Shown: positions 24,498 to 32,362 of the stretch, piece after piece
How positions within the stretch are numbered: position 1 is the stretch's first letter
Layout of the letters: every line of letters begins with the position of its first letter
Origin: Armatimonadota bacterium
GTDB lineage: Bacteria > Armatimonadota > Fimbriimonadia > Fimbriimonadales > ATM1
Assembly (NCBI GenBank): GCA_021324165.1
Contig: JAJPJR010000044.1
Location: 1-56,308, forward strand
Direction of reading: 5' to 3'
DNA: 56,308 bases
Translations under genes and position numbers: made by a program
Notes under the pieces: model-generated
Seen by the model: the letters and a program-made list of their open reading frames with translations, nothing else
Told to the model about the DNA's origin: nothing
Database searches by the model: none

Positions 24498-24542
24498 CGT
24501 CTCGACCACTCGGCAACGCTGCCGATGTTCGGGCCCTCGCTT

Positions 24543-24653
24543 CGTCTACGGGGTTAGCTGCCGGGCTCGGGCCAAGAGTTACCCTATCCGCTCTCGCGGA
24601 ATTCGCCCCAGGGTCTGGGTCCCCCGTTTTCCCCGGTCAAGGGAAATTAGACG
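24543..24653 (-). ncRNA. Cyclic di-AMP riboswitch (ydaO/yuaA type) aptamer
   Basis: The minus strand carries the conserved ydaO-class blocks in order: P1 5' strand CGTCTA, GGGGGACCC, GGGGCGAATTCC, a hairpin CCgcgagagcGG, TAGGGTAACTCTTGG, CCCGAGCCCGGCAGCTAAC and P1 3' strand TAGACG. These match the family pattern (GGGGGAACC, GGGGTGAAT, AGGGTAACTCT, CCGAACCCGtCAGCTAACC). A TATTAT at 24680-24685 could be its -10 box. The class senses c-di-AMP and usually represses cell-wall, potassium or osmolyte genes. Here no ordinary gene follows; see findings. It lies right after the rhomboid-like gene on the same strand. Confidence 0.9.
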
Positions 24654-24731
24654 TCGCCGGTGTCTCACCGGCTAATAGGATAATACCGCACAGTTTTCCA
24701 ATCCGTTCCGGCTCAAACAAAAAACTCGCAT

Positions 24732-25487
24732 CTATTTCGAGGCCGAACCGGGTTCGTCATCATCTGACCCCCAGCTTCGTTCGAACAGCTCCTTCAAACG
24801 CCGGCGCTCGTCCTCGGCTTGGCGGCGCTTCTCCCAGCTGATCCCTTCGTAATCGCCTTCTTTTGCGGCTCGGCGTGCCCTCTCCGGCACCCTAAGACGG
24901 CCGCTGGCATAAGCCCAAACCCCCGCAAACGGCAGTGCATAAAACGGAGCCTGAATCGGCGCCGAATATGAATACGCCATCACCGTGATGACCGCAACCG
25001 CCCAGCCGATCCACCTGGCCCCGACAGGAATCGCAAAATAGAGCAGCACGCGGGCCCTCGGATTCCGAACCGCCCATGCAACCACGCAATAACCCGTCAG
25101 CAGAGCCATCGAGCCGATGACCTTCGGGTTCCCGAACAGAGAGCATGCCGCCGACGCCAAAACCCCCGTGAAAACCGTGCTCGCAAAAGTAAACCCGACG
25201 AATCTGACCGTCCCCCAAGCGCGCTCGATCGGAATCGCGAAAAAATACAGCCCCATAATAATGAACAGGGTGCCTACCGGCTCCATCCCAAGCAGCGGAT
25301 AGGTGACCAGCGTCCACGGCCGCTGAAAACCCTCTGCCGTGTTCAACCCGACTGCCCAAACGAACGACGCAAGACGATCCGGCGACCCCGAAAGCGAAAA
25401 CGACACGAGCATTCCCGCCGCGGCCAGAGCCATCAACACATAGGCGGCAGGGCAGCCCGAACCGGCGAATCTCCTCAAGTTTTTCAT
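24732..25487 (-). CDS. Rhomboid-like membrane protein, probably not proteolytic
   Basis: The 251-aa product has about six predicted helices between residues 12 and 200 and a charged C-terminal tail (Arg/Glu/Lys-rich, acidic end). The arrangement GLYFFAIPIERAWGTVRFVG matches the rhomboid helix 2-loop region (xExxWG). At the catalytic position the sequence is GSMALLTGYC rather than GASGAxxG, and the His of the last helix is missing (PFAGVWAYASG). It is therefore likely a pseudoprotease or a rhomboid-fold scaffold. It ends about 80 bases before the c-di-AMP riboswitch on the same strand. Role unknown. Confidence 0.7.
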   Translation of the reverse strand: MKNLRRFAGSGCPAAYVLMALAAAGMLVSFSLSGSPDRLASFVWAVGLNTAEGFQRPWTLVTYPLLGMEPVGTLFIIMGLYFFAIPIERAWGTVRFVGFTFASTVFTGVLASAACSLFGNPKVIGSMALLTGYCVVAWAVRNPRARVLLYFAIPVGARWIGWAVAVITVMAYSYSAPIQAPFYALPFAGVWAYASGRLRVPERARRAAKEGDYEGISWEKRRQAEDERRRLKELFERSWGSDDDEPGSASK

Positions 25488-25597
25488 CGAACCTCAGGGG
25501 GTCAAAACTCAGACTACTGTATTACTTACGCGTTTTGGGCCTGGGGTATCCCGGCTCCAAGATTTGGCGTCTAAAATAGTCCGTTCAAGAAATCCGG

Positions 25598-25623
25598 GGA
25601 ACGTCCCAGGGTTGAGTGCGTTA
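25598..25623 (+). promoter_or_regulatory. Candidate ECF-type promoter of the sigma factor gene
   Basis: GGAAC (25598-25602) and CGTTA (25619-25623) are 16 bases apart, the spacing and type (GGAAC/AAC - N16 - CGTx) of many ECF autoregulated promoters. The start would fall at the ATG (25628), a leaderless mRNA. The 140-base gap to the divergent rhomboid-like gene holds no other feature I can support. Confidence 0.35.
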
Positions 25624-25627
25624 GGAA

Positions 25628-26209
25628 ATGAGTGAGTATTCAGGCGGGGCGATATCTGAACTCTCCGATGGAGAGTTGTTGGGGCTGGCACAGTCGGGCC
25701 AGCGCGCCGCCTTCGAGGTTCTTTTCCACCGTCATCAAGATCGCGTATATTCGATCGCATTGGGGATTCTGGGAGACGCAAACGAGGCGCGCGACGTGGT
25801 GCAGGAGACTTTTCTCAGGGCGTACAAGCGCCTGGGTTCGCTGAATCAGGACAAAGGTTTGTTGGCATACATCTGCCGAACTGCGAGCAACGCCGCCATA
25901 GATATTCTTCGAAGTCGAAGGCCGGCGAGAACCGTATCGTTGGACGCGCGGTTCGAACTGGGATTCGATACCGCCGATCCGCAATCAACTCCCGATATTC
26001 AAGTCATCCGCGACTCGCAGGCAGACGTTGTTTTGGATGCCGTGGTGAGCTTGCCCGAAGAGCAGCGATTGGTGATCGTGCTGCATCATTTGGAAGGTTT
26101 ACAACTCGATGAAATCTCTTCGCGGCTCAAAATTCCAGTGGGAACCGTAAAAAGCCGCTTGGGTCGAGGACGCGAAATGCTGCGAAGAAAACTGGTGGGA
26201 CGGGTTTAG
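25628..26209 (+). CDS. ECF-family RNA polymerase sigma factor
   Basis: Directs RNA polymerase to a stress or envelope regulon. The 193-aa product has sigma region 2 (FHRHQDRVYSIALGIL, then DVVQETFLRAYKRL near residues 57-70) and region 4 (SLPEEQRLVIVLHHLEGLQL through IPVGTVKSRLGRGREMLRRK), with a short linker and no region 1 or 3, as in ECF factors. The next gene, one base later, encodes its zinc anti-sigma factor, so the pair is a classic signalling unit. The upstream GGAAC-N16-CGTTA suggests autoregulation. Which signal it senses cannot be read from sequence. Confidence 0.95.
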   Translation: MSEYSGGAISELSDGELLGLAQSGQRAAFEVLFHRHQDRVYSIALGILGDANEARDVVQETFLRAYKRLGSLNQDKGLLAYICRTASNAAIDILRSRRPARTVSLDARFELGFDTADPQSTPDIQVIRDSQADVVLDAVVSLPEEQRLVIVLHHLEGLQLDEISSRLKIPVGTVKSRLGRGREMLRRKLVGRV

Positions 26210-26210
26210 A

Positions 26211-26639
26211 ATGCAAACGTTAGACTGCGCAAGAGTGAGACAGATGATTGCCGAGGCATCGTCGCAGCAGCTTGCCGCCGGAATGCCCGGTCTCGCCAAA
26301 GATCACATCGCAGATTGTGCGCAATGCGCGGCATATCTGAAGTCGCTGCAAGCGATTTCCGACACGCTTGGCAAATCCATCGTGCCTGCGCCGCCGGAGG
26401 TTTATCCAAACGTTGTGAGCGCTTTGAACCCCAGTCCAAGCATCTTCACTCGAAGATTGATTGTGCTGCTGTGTGTGCTCGTGGCGATCATGGCCGCAGC
26501 CGCTTACGTTTGGCATTACTATTACAAAATCAACAACCCCGAACCCGACACCATGGCTAATAAGGCAGGGTGCTCACTGCTTTCGAAGCCAACGCAAACG
26601 CAATCGAAAGCATCGCCATCAAACCGGTCCCGCAGCTGA
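26211..26639 (+). CDS. Zinc-finger anti-sigma factor, membrane-anchored
   Basis: Holds the ECF factor inactive at the membrane until a signal releases it. The 142-aa product has an N-terminal zinc anti-sigma domain with a Cys near residue 6 and HIADCAQC near residue 32 (the His-x3-Cys-x2-Cys of the ZAS family). One helix follows (about 83-103), then a periplasmic tail of about 35 residues. The tail (Ser/Thr/Gln-rich) overlaps the 3' end of the convergent OPT gene by 83 bases and looks like read-through of that gene. It begins one base after the sigma gene stop, so the two are translated together. Confidence 0.9.
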   Translation: MQTLDCARVRQMIAEASSQQLAAGMPGLAKDHIADCAQCAAYLKSLQAISDTLGKSIVPAPPEVYPNVVSALNPSPSIFTRRLIVLLCVLVAIMAAAAYVWHYYYKINNPEPDTMANKAGCSLLSKPTQTQSKASPSNRSRS

Positions 26640-28545
26640 AGCCCGCAAGAAGTACCGGCGCATACATGCTCCACCTTTCTTCGCCAAACTTCTTGGCGAA
26701 ATACTTCTTTCCAGCCAGCGCGCCCAGCGCCTGCGGAATTGTGTTTGCGGGCCAAAGTCCCACGCCCCCAATAAACCCGTAATACGTTAGCATCGGAAGT
26801 TTCAACGCCGCAAACAAACCATACAGCGCCAGCCCCGCCGCAGCTCCGCCCGATATCAATTCCGGCTTCACCACATTCAACACCTCGGTGTGCGCGCCCA
26901 AAACGCTCGACTGCTTCCACACCGCTTCCGACTGCGCGTAATATGGCCACATCGCCTGAGAAAACGGATACTGACCGCCATCCAAAGGTGTGGACTTCCA
27001 AAAGTACGCCCAGTAAACAAAACTCGCGATCATCACCAGCGGAAACATAACGATTTCGGCCTTGATCAAACTGCCAAACTTTGTCCCAGTTAGCTCCACT
27101 TCGCGGAACCTTTGTGCCGCCCAACCGAAATCGTTCAAAGGAAGCGGCGCATACCAAACATCCAGTTTCCGATAGCCGGTTGTTACAATCGCCGTTTCAC
27201 GCAGATAAGGAAACGCAACGCCGCGGCCCGTAAGCGCAATCATCCGCGCCGAAATGTAACTGTTTAGGGGGCTCCATAAAAAGCCGAAAAACAGTACGAT
27301 GCCGATGGGAAACGAAGGAACGAGCAGCCTGCACAACACGCACAACACCGTCGTGGCGCCAGCCCAAACCGCAACTCCGATCCAAACAGGAACATCACCC
27401 CGGCCAGGCGGCGGAGCCAACGTGGCGCGCGATAACTTCTGATTTCTGCAGCTTTCGCGCAAATGGCGGATGATCAGCCAGATTCCCAAAATTGCAACGG
27501 CGATGTTCAACCCGATGCCCACGCTCACCCAAAAATCCATGTCTACGATCAGTTTCGTGGTAAACGCATTGCCGCTTTTCCAATGAGGAAACATTCCTAA
27601 CCTAAACAGCACCGGATTCAACAGAATTTGGCAGACCACCGACCCAAGGCACGAGCCGAGCACAATCTGCCACGGCAGAACCGATCCCATGAGAACGTTG
27701 CCGAGCGAAAAACTCAGCCCAACGAGCGCGGTCGGCATCACGTTTTCTACCGCTTTGGTCGCATCGGCAAACGGAATCGGAAAGATCTGAAAATCCTGCC
27801 CCAACACGATGTACGAAAAAATCGGAACCGCCAGATAGAAAAACCCGAAAATCAGTCCCACCACGGCGCCGGTGCTGAAAACTGTCCACCGCCATCCTTC
27901 GCGCTGCGTCCCCGCTTCGGCAAGCGCTGTGGCACCGCTTGCAGCAATCGGCGCGGTTGGAAACGGAAGTTGTTCAACATCGCTTGTCAAACGAAAAAGC
28001 GCGTAGCCCAACCCCATCCAGCTGGCGCGATTGCACGCTTCCACAACAATCAAAAGCAAAATCGGAACAATCCAATCTATGCGCAATAAAGACCGCTCCA
28101 CCAGCGACACGCTGTGATGGTTCGGCGCAACCCAACTTGGAATCTGATCGGCGATCGGCTGAAACGCGCTGGATTGCGAAGTGTATGCCCTCCAGATAAG
28201 TTCGCCGAAAGGCCCGCCCGCAATCCCTTTTTCTATCGCAACCGCCGTGGTCAGCGACGCGGCAATGTAAAACAGAATGTAGATCTCCTGCTTGCCAAGC
28301 GGACGGAAGCTTCGCCGAGCAATTTCTGAAAAAAGAACGATCGTCACCCATTCTGCGGCCTCTCCGATTCCCTGCCCAGCAACCAAACCCAAGAAAATCC
28401 CGCCTGGAAGCATGATGAACGCCACAAAAATCGCACCCACGAACGTGCGGACCGTGAACCCTTCGCGGTATTCGATCGCGCCTTCCCGCGCTTGTGCTTC
28501 GGCGCGCCGCCGCGCAAGTTCAAGATCGGCGCCGAACTCAGGCAT
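26557..28545 (-). CDS. OPT-family oligopeptide/metal transporter-like membrane protein
   Basis: OPT proteins import oligopeptides or metal chelates by proton coupling. The 662-aa product has about 14 predicted helices after a charged N-terminus. Recognisable family features are GKQEIYILFYIAASLTTAV and LSFSLGNVLMGSVLPWQIVL. The protein ends at 26557, overlapping the anti-sigma gene on the other strand by 83 bases. It overlaps the GNAT gene upstream by 8 bases, so it closes the minus-strand operon that includes tsaE, tsaB and murB. The transported substrate is unknown. Confidence 0.8.
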   Translation of the reverse strand: MPEFGADLELARRRAEAQAREGAIEYREGFTVRTFVGAIFVAFIMLPGGIFLGLVAGQGIGEAAEWVTIVLFSEIARRSFRPLGKQEIYILFYIAASLTTAVAIEKGIAGGPFGELIWRAYTSQSSAFQPIADQIPSWVAPNHHSVSLVERSLLRIDWIVPILLLIVVEACNRASWMGLGYALFRLTSDVEQLPFPTAPIAASGATALAEAGTQREGWRWTVFSTGAVVGLIFGFFYLAVPIFSYIVLGQDFQIFPIPFADATKAVENVMPTALVGLSFSLGNVLMGSVLPWQIVLGSCLGSVVCQILLNPVLFRLGMFPHWKSGNAFTTKLIVDMDFWVSVGIGLNIAVAILGIWLIIRHLRESCRNQKLSRATLAPPPGRGDVPVWIGVAVWAGATTVLCVLCRLLVPSFPIGIVLFFGFLWSPLNSYISARMIALTGRGVAFPYLRETAIVTTGYRKLDVWYAPLPLNDFGWAAQRFREVELTGTKFGSLIKAEIVMFPLVMIASFVYWAYFWKSTPLDGGQYPFSQAMWPYYAQSEAVWKQSSVLGAHTEVLNVVKPELISGGAAAGLALYGLFAALKLPMLTYYGFIGGVGLWPANTIPQALGALAGKKYFAKKFGEERWSMYAPVLLAGFSCGTGLMAMLSIAFALASKAVSTLPY

Positions 28546-29062
28546 CGCGATTTCGAACCATCATCACGGCGTCGTGATATTTTCCGCGCTTGAAATACCT
28601 TGCCGGAATCACTCCGCGATTCACATATCCGCTTCTTTCAAGCATCTTGATTGAAGCCACGTTCTCGGCCATCACGTCGGAAGTCAAAATCCGCAAACCC
28701 AGCACGTCGAGAGCGTATTGCGTCCGCACCGCAACCGCGTCGGAACCGAACCCTTTTCCCCACAGTTCGCGCCGTCCGATCAGCGTGCCCGTACTGGCAT
28801 GCCCGTGCCTCCACTGAATGTTGTGAATTCCGCAAAAGCCGATATGATCCCCTTCGAGCGTCTCGATGGCAAACGGGATGTTCGTTTCGGTCTGCGCTCT
28901 TTGAAAGTATTCGCGCTCCATCACTTTGGTCAAAGGCATGTCGCCAACCAGCAGAAACCTTGTCACCTCAGGATCATTGAGCCACAAAACCGCGTTGTCG
29001 AAATGTCTGCCTTCGTCCAACGGAACCAATCGAACCAGATTCCCTTCCCAACCGAATGGCAT
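28538..29062 (-). CDS. GNAT-family N-acetyltransferase (RimJ/RimL-like)
   Basis: Transfers acetyl from acetyl-CoA, probably to a protein N-terminus or small amine. The 174-aa product has the GNAT core: an N-terminal strand VRLVPLDEGRH, the motif A region STGTLIGRRELWGKGFGSDA (about residues 93-112, acetyl-CoA binding), and motif B with MLERSGYVNRGVIPAR. It has a good GAGGAG ribosome site. It starts 3 bases after the TMEM14-like gene and overlaps the OPT gene by 8. Substrate unknown. Confidence 0.9.
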   Translation of the reverse strand: MPFGWEGNLVRLVPLDEGRHFDNAVLWLNDPEVTRFLLVGDMPLTKVMEREYFQRAQTETNIPFAIETLEGDHIGFCGIHNIQWRHGHASTGTLIGRRELWGKGFGSDAVAVRTQYALDVLGLRILTSDVMAENVASIKMLERSGYVNRGVIPARYFKRGKYHDAVMMVRNRDA

Positions 29063-29065
29063 GGC

Positions 29066-29398
29066 TTATCCTCCTCTTTGTGCGAAATGCTTCTGAATGA
29101 GAAACGCCAACGCAGCCGCGCTTGCCACAATCATAGGTATCGCTGGCCACACATGCGCCGACCTGATGAACCTAAAAGTGAAAAACGCCAACAGCGCAAA
29201 CGCAACGAACGCACACAAACCGTATCCCAAACTTTCATTCCTTTTTGAAACGATAATGCCCAACGTAATCAGAACATCTGCCGAAACCGCCGACACAAGG
29301 GACATCGTGCTGTGTTTGTCCAAATAGCCGACCACTCCGCCGATCAACGTGAGCGCCGCATAGAACAACAAAACCACATCCAGCAGAGTTAGACGCAT
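29066..29398 (-). CDS. TMEM14-family (UPF0136) small membrane protein
   Basis: The 110-aa product has four predicted helices with short loops. The first contains ALTLIGGVVGYLDKHST, the family glycine-rich signature. The third, with FRFIRSAHVWPAIPM after it, follows the usual TMEM14 pattern. Bacterial members have no established role (eukaryotic TMEM14 has been linked to lipid and haem transport). Operon neighbours are the GRP-type transporter (21 bases upstream) and the GNAT gene. Confidence 0.75.
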   Translation of the reverse strand: MRLTLLDVVLLFYAALTLIGGVVGYLDKHSTMSLVSAVSADVLITLGIIVSKRNESLGYGLCAFVAFALLAFFTFRFIRSAHVWPAIPMIVASAAALAFLIQKHFAQRGG

Positions 29399-29419
29399 CG
29401 CCGGATGTTACCTAACGGT

Positions 29420-30379
29420 TCAAACGCGGCCATGCGGAGCGGCCGCAATGAGAAAACCGAGACCGATAAGATACAGCGCCAAACTGATCCACAACTGTGT
29501 GAGGTGCGACTTCAAATCAACCTCTTTGAAAATGAAAACACCCCAGCAAACCGCGATGAGCGTTCCAAGATTGGCCGTCGGCCAACTGATGGCCATCGCC
29601 ACCTGCACCATCGCGGCCGTACCCATCACCTGCGCCACAGCCCAGATGCTGCCGGCATACTGCGTCAACGAAAACTCCCTCACCGAAGGCAGCGGCGGCG
29701 AAACCTTGCGGTTCGCGGCTGCATAGATCAACACTCCGGCAATCCACACTCCAAGCCCCAAATACACACATGCCGTGAACGGATTCAGTCCGCCGCGCGC
29801 AACGGCGATTTTCAGCGGCGCGGCATACAAACCGTAAAAAAACGCGGCGCCGAAAGAATATATCCATCCCAACACGAACGCGCGTTTGCGATCGCCAGCC
29901 GTCGCTCCGGCCAAAAACGCGAGCGCAGTTTCGTGCGATGGTGCCGATGCTCCGCCCAAAATCCATGCCGCCGCAAGCATCAACAATAATCCAGCAACCG
30001 CGCACAAAAGATAAAGCGGCCGGCTGATTGTGTATTCATGAAACAACACGATGCCATAGAGCGAAGCGAATGCCGGCGCAAAGTTTTTTACAGGCGTGCT
30101 TCGCGCCACGCCGATGCAATCCACAGCCGAACTATAACTGAGTGAACCCAAAACCCAAATCGGCCCGCACACCGCCGACCACAATAACAGATCGGCCCTG
30201 CCCCACAGCGGCGCATCGGCCAGAATCGCAAGCAGAACGCAAACCGGAACCACCGCGAAACCTAGCCAATACTGATATTCCAACACAGGCAGCCGGCACA
30301 GTTTTCGCGGCAGAATGTATGCCGCAAACGGAACGGAACTGGCTGCAGCCAAGCCGATTCCGACTATCGGGTTGGGCAC
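29420..30379 (-). CDS. GRP/RhaT-type sugar transporter of the DMT superfamily
   Basis: A 319-aa membrane protein with ten predicted helices, the size and repeat layout of the glucose/rhamnose porter branch of the drug/metabolite superfamily. N-terminal half: SSVPFAAYILPRKL and SVAxSTP-type loop (CIGVARSTPVKNFAPAFASL). C-terminal half: SWPTANLGTLIAVCWGVFIF, then FKEVD. It lies 21 bases before TMEM14 and overlaps murB by 16. Substrate, possibly a sugar or nucleoside, is unknown. Confidence 0.75.
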   Translation of the reverse strand: MPNPIVGIGLAAASSVPFAAYILPRKLCRLPVLEYQYWLGFAVVPVCVLLAILADAPLWGRADLLLWSAVCGPIWVLGSLSYSSAVDCIGVARSTPVKNFAPAFASLYGIVLFHEYTISRPLYLLCAVAGLLLMLAAAWILGGASAPSHETALAFLAGATAGDRKRAFVLGWIYSFGAAFFYGLYAAPLKIAVARGGLNPFTACVYLGLGVWIAGVLIYAAANRKVSPPLPSVREFSLTQYAGSIWAVAQVMGTAAMVQVAMAISWPTANLGTLIAVCWGVFIFKEVDLKSHLTQLWISLALYLIGLGFLIAAAPHGRV

Positions 30380-31359
30380 TCAGGCTCCCAATCTCCAAAA
30401 TACAGCACTTCTTCTTCCAGCCAAACTCCGAACTTTTCGAACACTTTGTGCTTTGCCAGCTCGGCAAGCGCTCGCAGATCGTTTGCCGATGCCCCGCCAA
30501 GATTGCAGACGAAATTGGCATGACGCGATGAAATGCACGCACCATCAATCCGCTGGCCGCGCAAACCGCACAATTCAATAAGAAAACCTGCTGGAACGCG
30601 GCCCGCTTCCTTCAAATGTTTCGGAAGCCTCTCGAGCGATTCGGCCAACTGTTTGTCATGAATATTTTTGAAAAACGATCCCGCGCTCGCATGCGGCGGC
30701 TGCTTTGCGATTCTCTGCCGTTGAAATTCACGCGCCGCATCATAAATCGCTTTCGGATCGCCCCGCTTCAATTCGAACGCCGCCGACAAAAGCACGATTC
30801 CCGAGTTCGGCTGCTCCCGCAAAACCGAATTGCGATAAGAAAATCGAAGATGCGCCGGCTCGACCCATCGCCTCTCGCCGCCTTCAACAATCTCTACCGA
30901 AGACAGGTAGTTGGCGATGCTCGCCTGATACGCGCCAGCATTGCTCACCAACGCGCCGCCCAACGTGCCCGGTATTCCAACGGCAAACTCCAAACCTGCA
31001 AGCCCGCGCTGCGCCGCAAACAAAAACAGATCTTGAAACCAAACTCCCGTCTCCGCAAAAAGCAGTTCCGCAAATCGGATTTTTGAACATAAATTCACAA
31101 TCGTGATTCCGGGTGCGCCTTTATCGCTCACCAATAAATTGCTTCCTGATCCGATGACCTGATGCGGCGCACCGATCTCCTGACAGATCATCGCCGCCTG
31201 AGCAAGCGTGTCCAAATCGCGAATTTCCACGAGCCATTCGGCCCGCCCGCCCACGCGCAGTGTCGAATAAGGCGCAAGAGGCACCTGGCTGCGAATGTCA
31301 ATAGCATTCGTCATCCGTTCGCGCAAAACCTGCACAGCACGGTCAACTTGAGTGATCAT
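30364..31359 (-). CDS. murB: UDP-N-acetylenolpyruvoylglucosamine reductase
   Basis: Reduces the enolpyruvyl group to lactyl, the second committed step of peptidoglycan precursor synthesis, with FAD and NADPH. The 331-aa product has the FAD-binding IGSGSNLLVSDKG and GIPGTLGGALVSNAGAY, then FSYRNSVLRE, a catalytic SAGSFFKNI (Ser about residue 240) and a C-terminal EEEVLYFGD that places the catalytic Glu. The ATG at 31359 overlaps the tsaB stop (ATGA); a later ATG (residue 16) is possible. Co-transcribed with tsaB and tsaE. Confidence 0.95.
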   Translation of the reverse strand: MITQVDRAVQVLRERMTNAIDIRSQVPLAPYSTLRVGGRAEWLVEIRDLDTLAQAAMICQEIGAPHQVIGSGSNLLVSDKGAPGITIVNLCSKIRFAELLFAETGVWFQDLFLFAAQRGLAGLEFAVGIPGTLGGALVSNAGAYQASIANYLSSVEIVEGGERRWVEPAHLRFSYRNSVLREQPNSGIVLLSAAFELKRGDPKAIYDAAREFQRQRIAKQPPHASAGSFFKNIHDKQLAESLERLPKHLKEAGRVPAGFLIELCGLRGQRIDGACISSRHANFVCNLGGASANDLRALAELAKHKVFEKFGVWLEEEVLYFGDWEPECPTR

Positions 31360-31931
31360 CTGCCGATGATCCCAAACGGTTTGTTCGGCACCGTAATGTT
31401 CGGTTCCACAAGGTATTTCGGCATAAGATGTTCCGGCTCGATCTTCGTCAAGTCCGCAAGGAAAGAGGCCGCGTTCACCGCATCAGGATACACCGGTTCG
31501 GAAAATGCCGCGCCATATCCAACCGCATCCGCCAAAGCCGCCGAATCTTCTGGCACCATTCGCGCTTCTTCCCCCATTGTGCGCAAAAAATACCAGCCCT
31601 TTTTCGCTGGAACCGCTGCCGCGCGCACGCGATGAATCAGATCAAATGCCGACACGGCCGCCACGGGTTTTCCCAGCACAAAACCGAACGTTTTTGCAAT
31701 CGTAATACCCACGCGAACTCCCGTGAACGAACCCGGACCCTCATCTGCCGCGAACAGATCCACGCTTTCCAGTTCTAAATCAAGTTGATCCAAAATCCAC
31801 GAAAAATTATTGAGCAGCGCGCCGCTCGCATTGTTCTGCGTCCGAAGTGAAGCAAAACCGAGAGGATGTCCATCTCTCAACAGCGCAACGCTTGCCGATG
31901 GCGAACTCGAACTGAACACGGCAGCGATCAA
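31356..31931 (-). CDS. tsaB: tRNA threonylcarbamoyladenosine biosynthesis protein TsaB
   Basis: Partner of TsaD in the t6A modification of tRNAs that decode ANN codons. The 191-aa product has an N-terminal ASKHA-like half with VDLFAADEGPGSFTGVRVGI (about residues 57-76), the TsaB signature, and SASVALLRDG near the start. It overlaps tsaE and murB by 4 bases each. TsaD is not in the window. Confidence 0.93.
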   Translation of the reverse strand: MIAAVFSSSSPSASVALLRDGHPLGFASLRTQNNASGALLNNFSWILDQLDLELESVDLFAADEGPGSFTGVRVGITIAKTFGFVLGKPVAAVSAFDLIHRVRAAAVPAKKGWYFLRTMGEEARMVPEDSAALADAVGYGAAFSEPVYPDAVNAASFLADLTKIEPEHLMPKYLVEPNITVPNKPFGIIGR

Positions 31932-32362
31932 CGCTCACGCTCCAGCAACATCATCCTGCGTCCGGCGCCCTCGAACTCGATGCGAATTTCGAACGTCGGC
32001 TCCAGCCAATCATCCAGTTTTTCCGGCCATTCGATCAGCAAAACGTGCGTCTGAGTGTAATCCTGCAAACCAAGATTGCGCACATCTTGAATCGTTTCCA
32101 ACCGATACAAATCCACGTGCGCAATCGGCGGCGACGTGTCATATTCGTGAACAAGATTGTACGTGGGCGATCTTACGTCGTCCACAACTCCCAGCCTGCG
32201 CAGCAGCCCGCGCACGAACGTTGTTTTTCCGGCACCAAGCGCACCGCGAATGAACACCAGATCGCCGGGCTGCAATCGTTCGGCAAGTTCACCGCCCAGC
32301 CGCATGGTTTCCTCGGCGTTTTCGGCAAATTCGCTTTTCGTTGCGCTAAGTGCGGATGACAC
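31928..32362 (-). CDS. tsaE: tRNA threonylcarbamoyladenosine biosynthesis ATPase TsaE
   Basis: P-loop ATPase that supports turnover of the TsaBD complex in t6A synthesis. The 144-aa product has the P-loop RGALGAGKTTFVRGLL near residue 40, the segment SPTYNLVHEYDT near 65 and HVDLYRLETIQD near 81, all standard. It overlaps the glycoside-hydrolase-like gene upstream by 17 bases and tsaB downstream by 4. Confidence 0.96.
   Translation of the reverse strand: MSSALSATKSEFAENAEETMRLGGELAERLQPGDLVFIRGALGAGKTTFVRGLLRRLGVVDDVRSPTYNLVHEYDTSPPIAHVDLYRLETIQDVRNLGLQDYTQTHVLLIEWPEKLDDWLEPTFEIRIEFEGAGRRMMLLERER

Noticed and set aside
24460-24540. tRNA-like pattern (GCCGAGTGGTCGAGACGGC) on the minus strand
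   Set aside because: Resembles a tRNA-Ser/Leu D-arm, but no acceptor stem, anticodon arm or T-loop follows; it belongs to the riboswitch expression platform.
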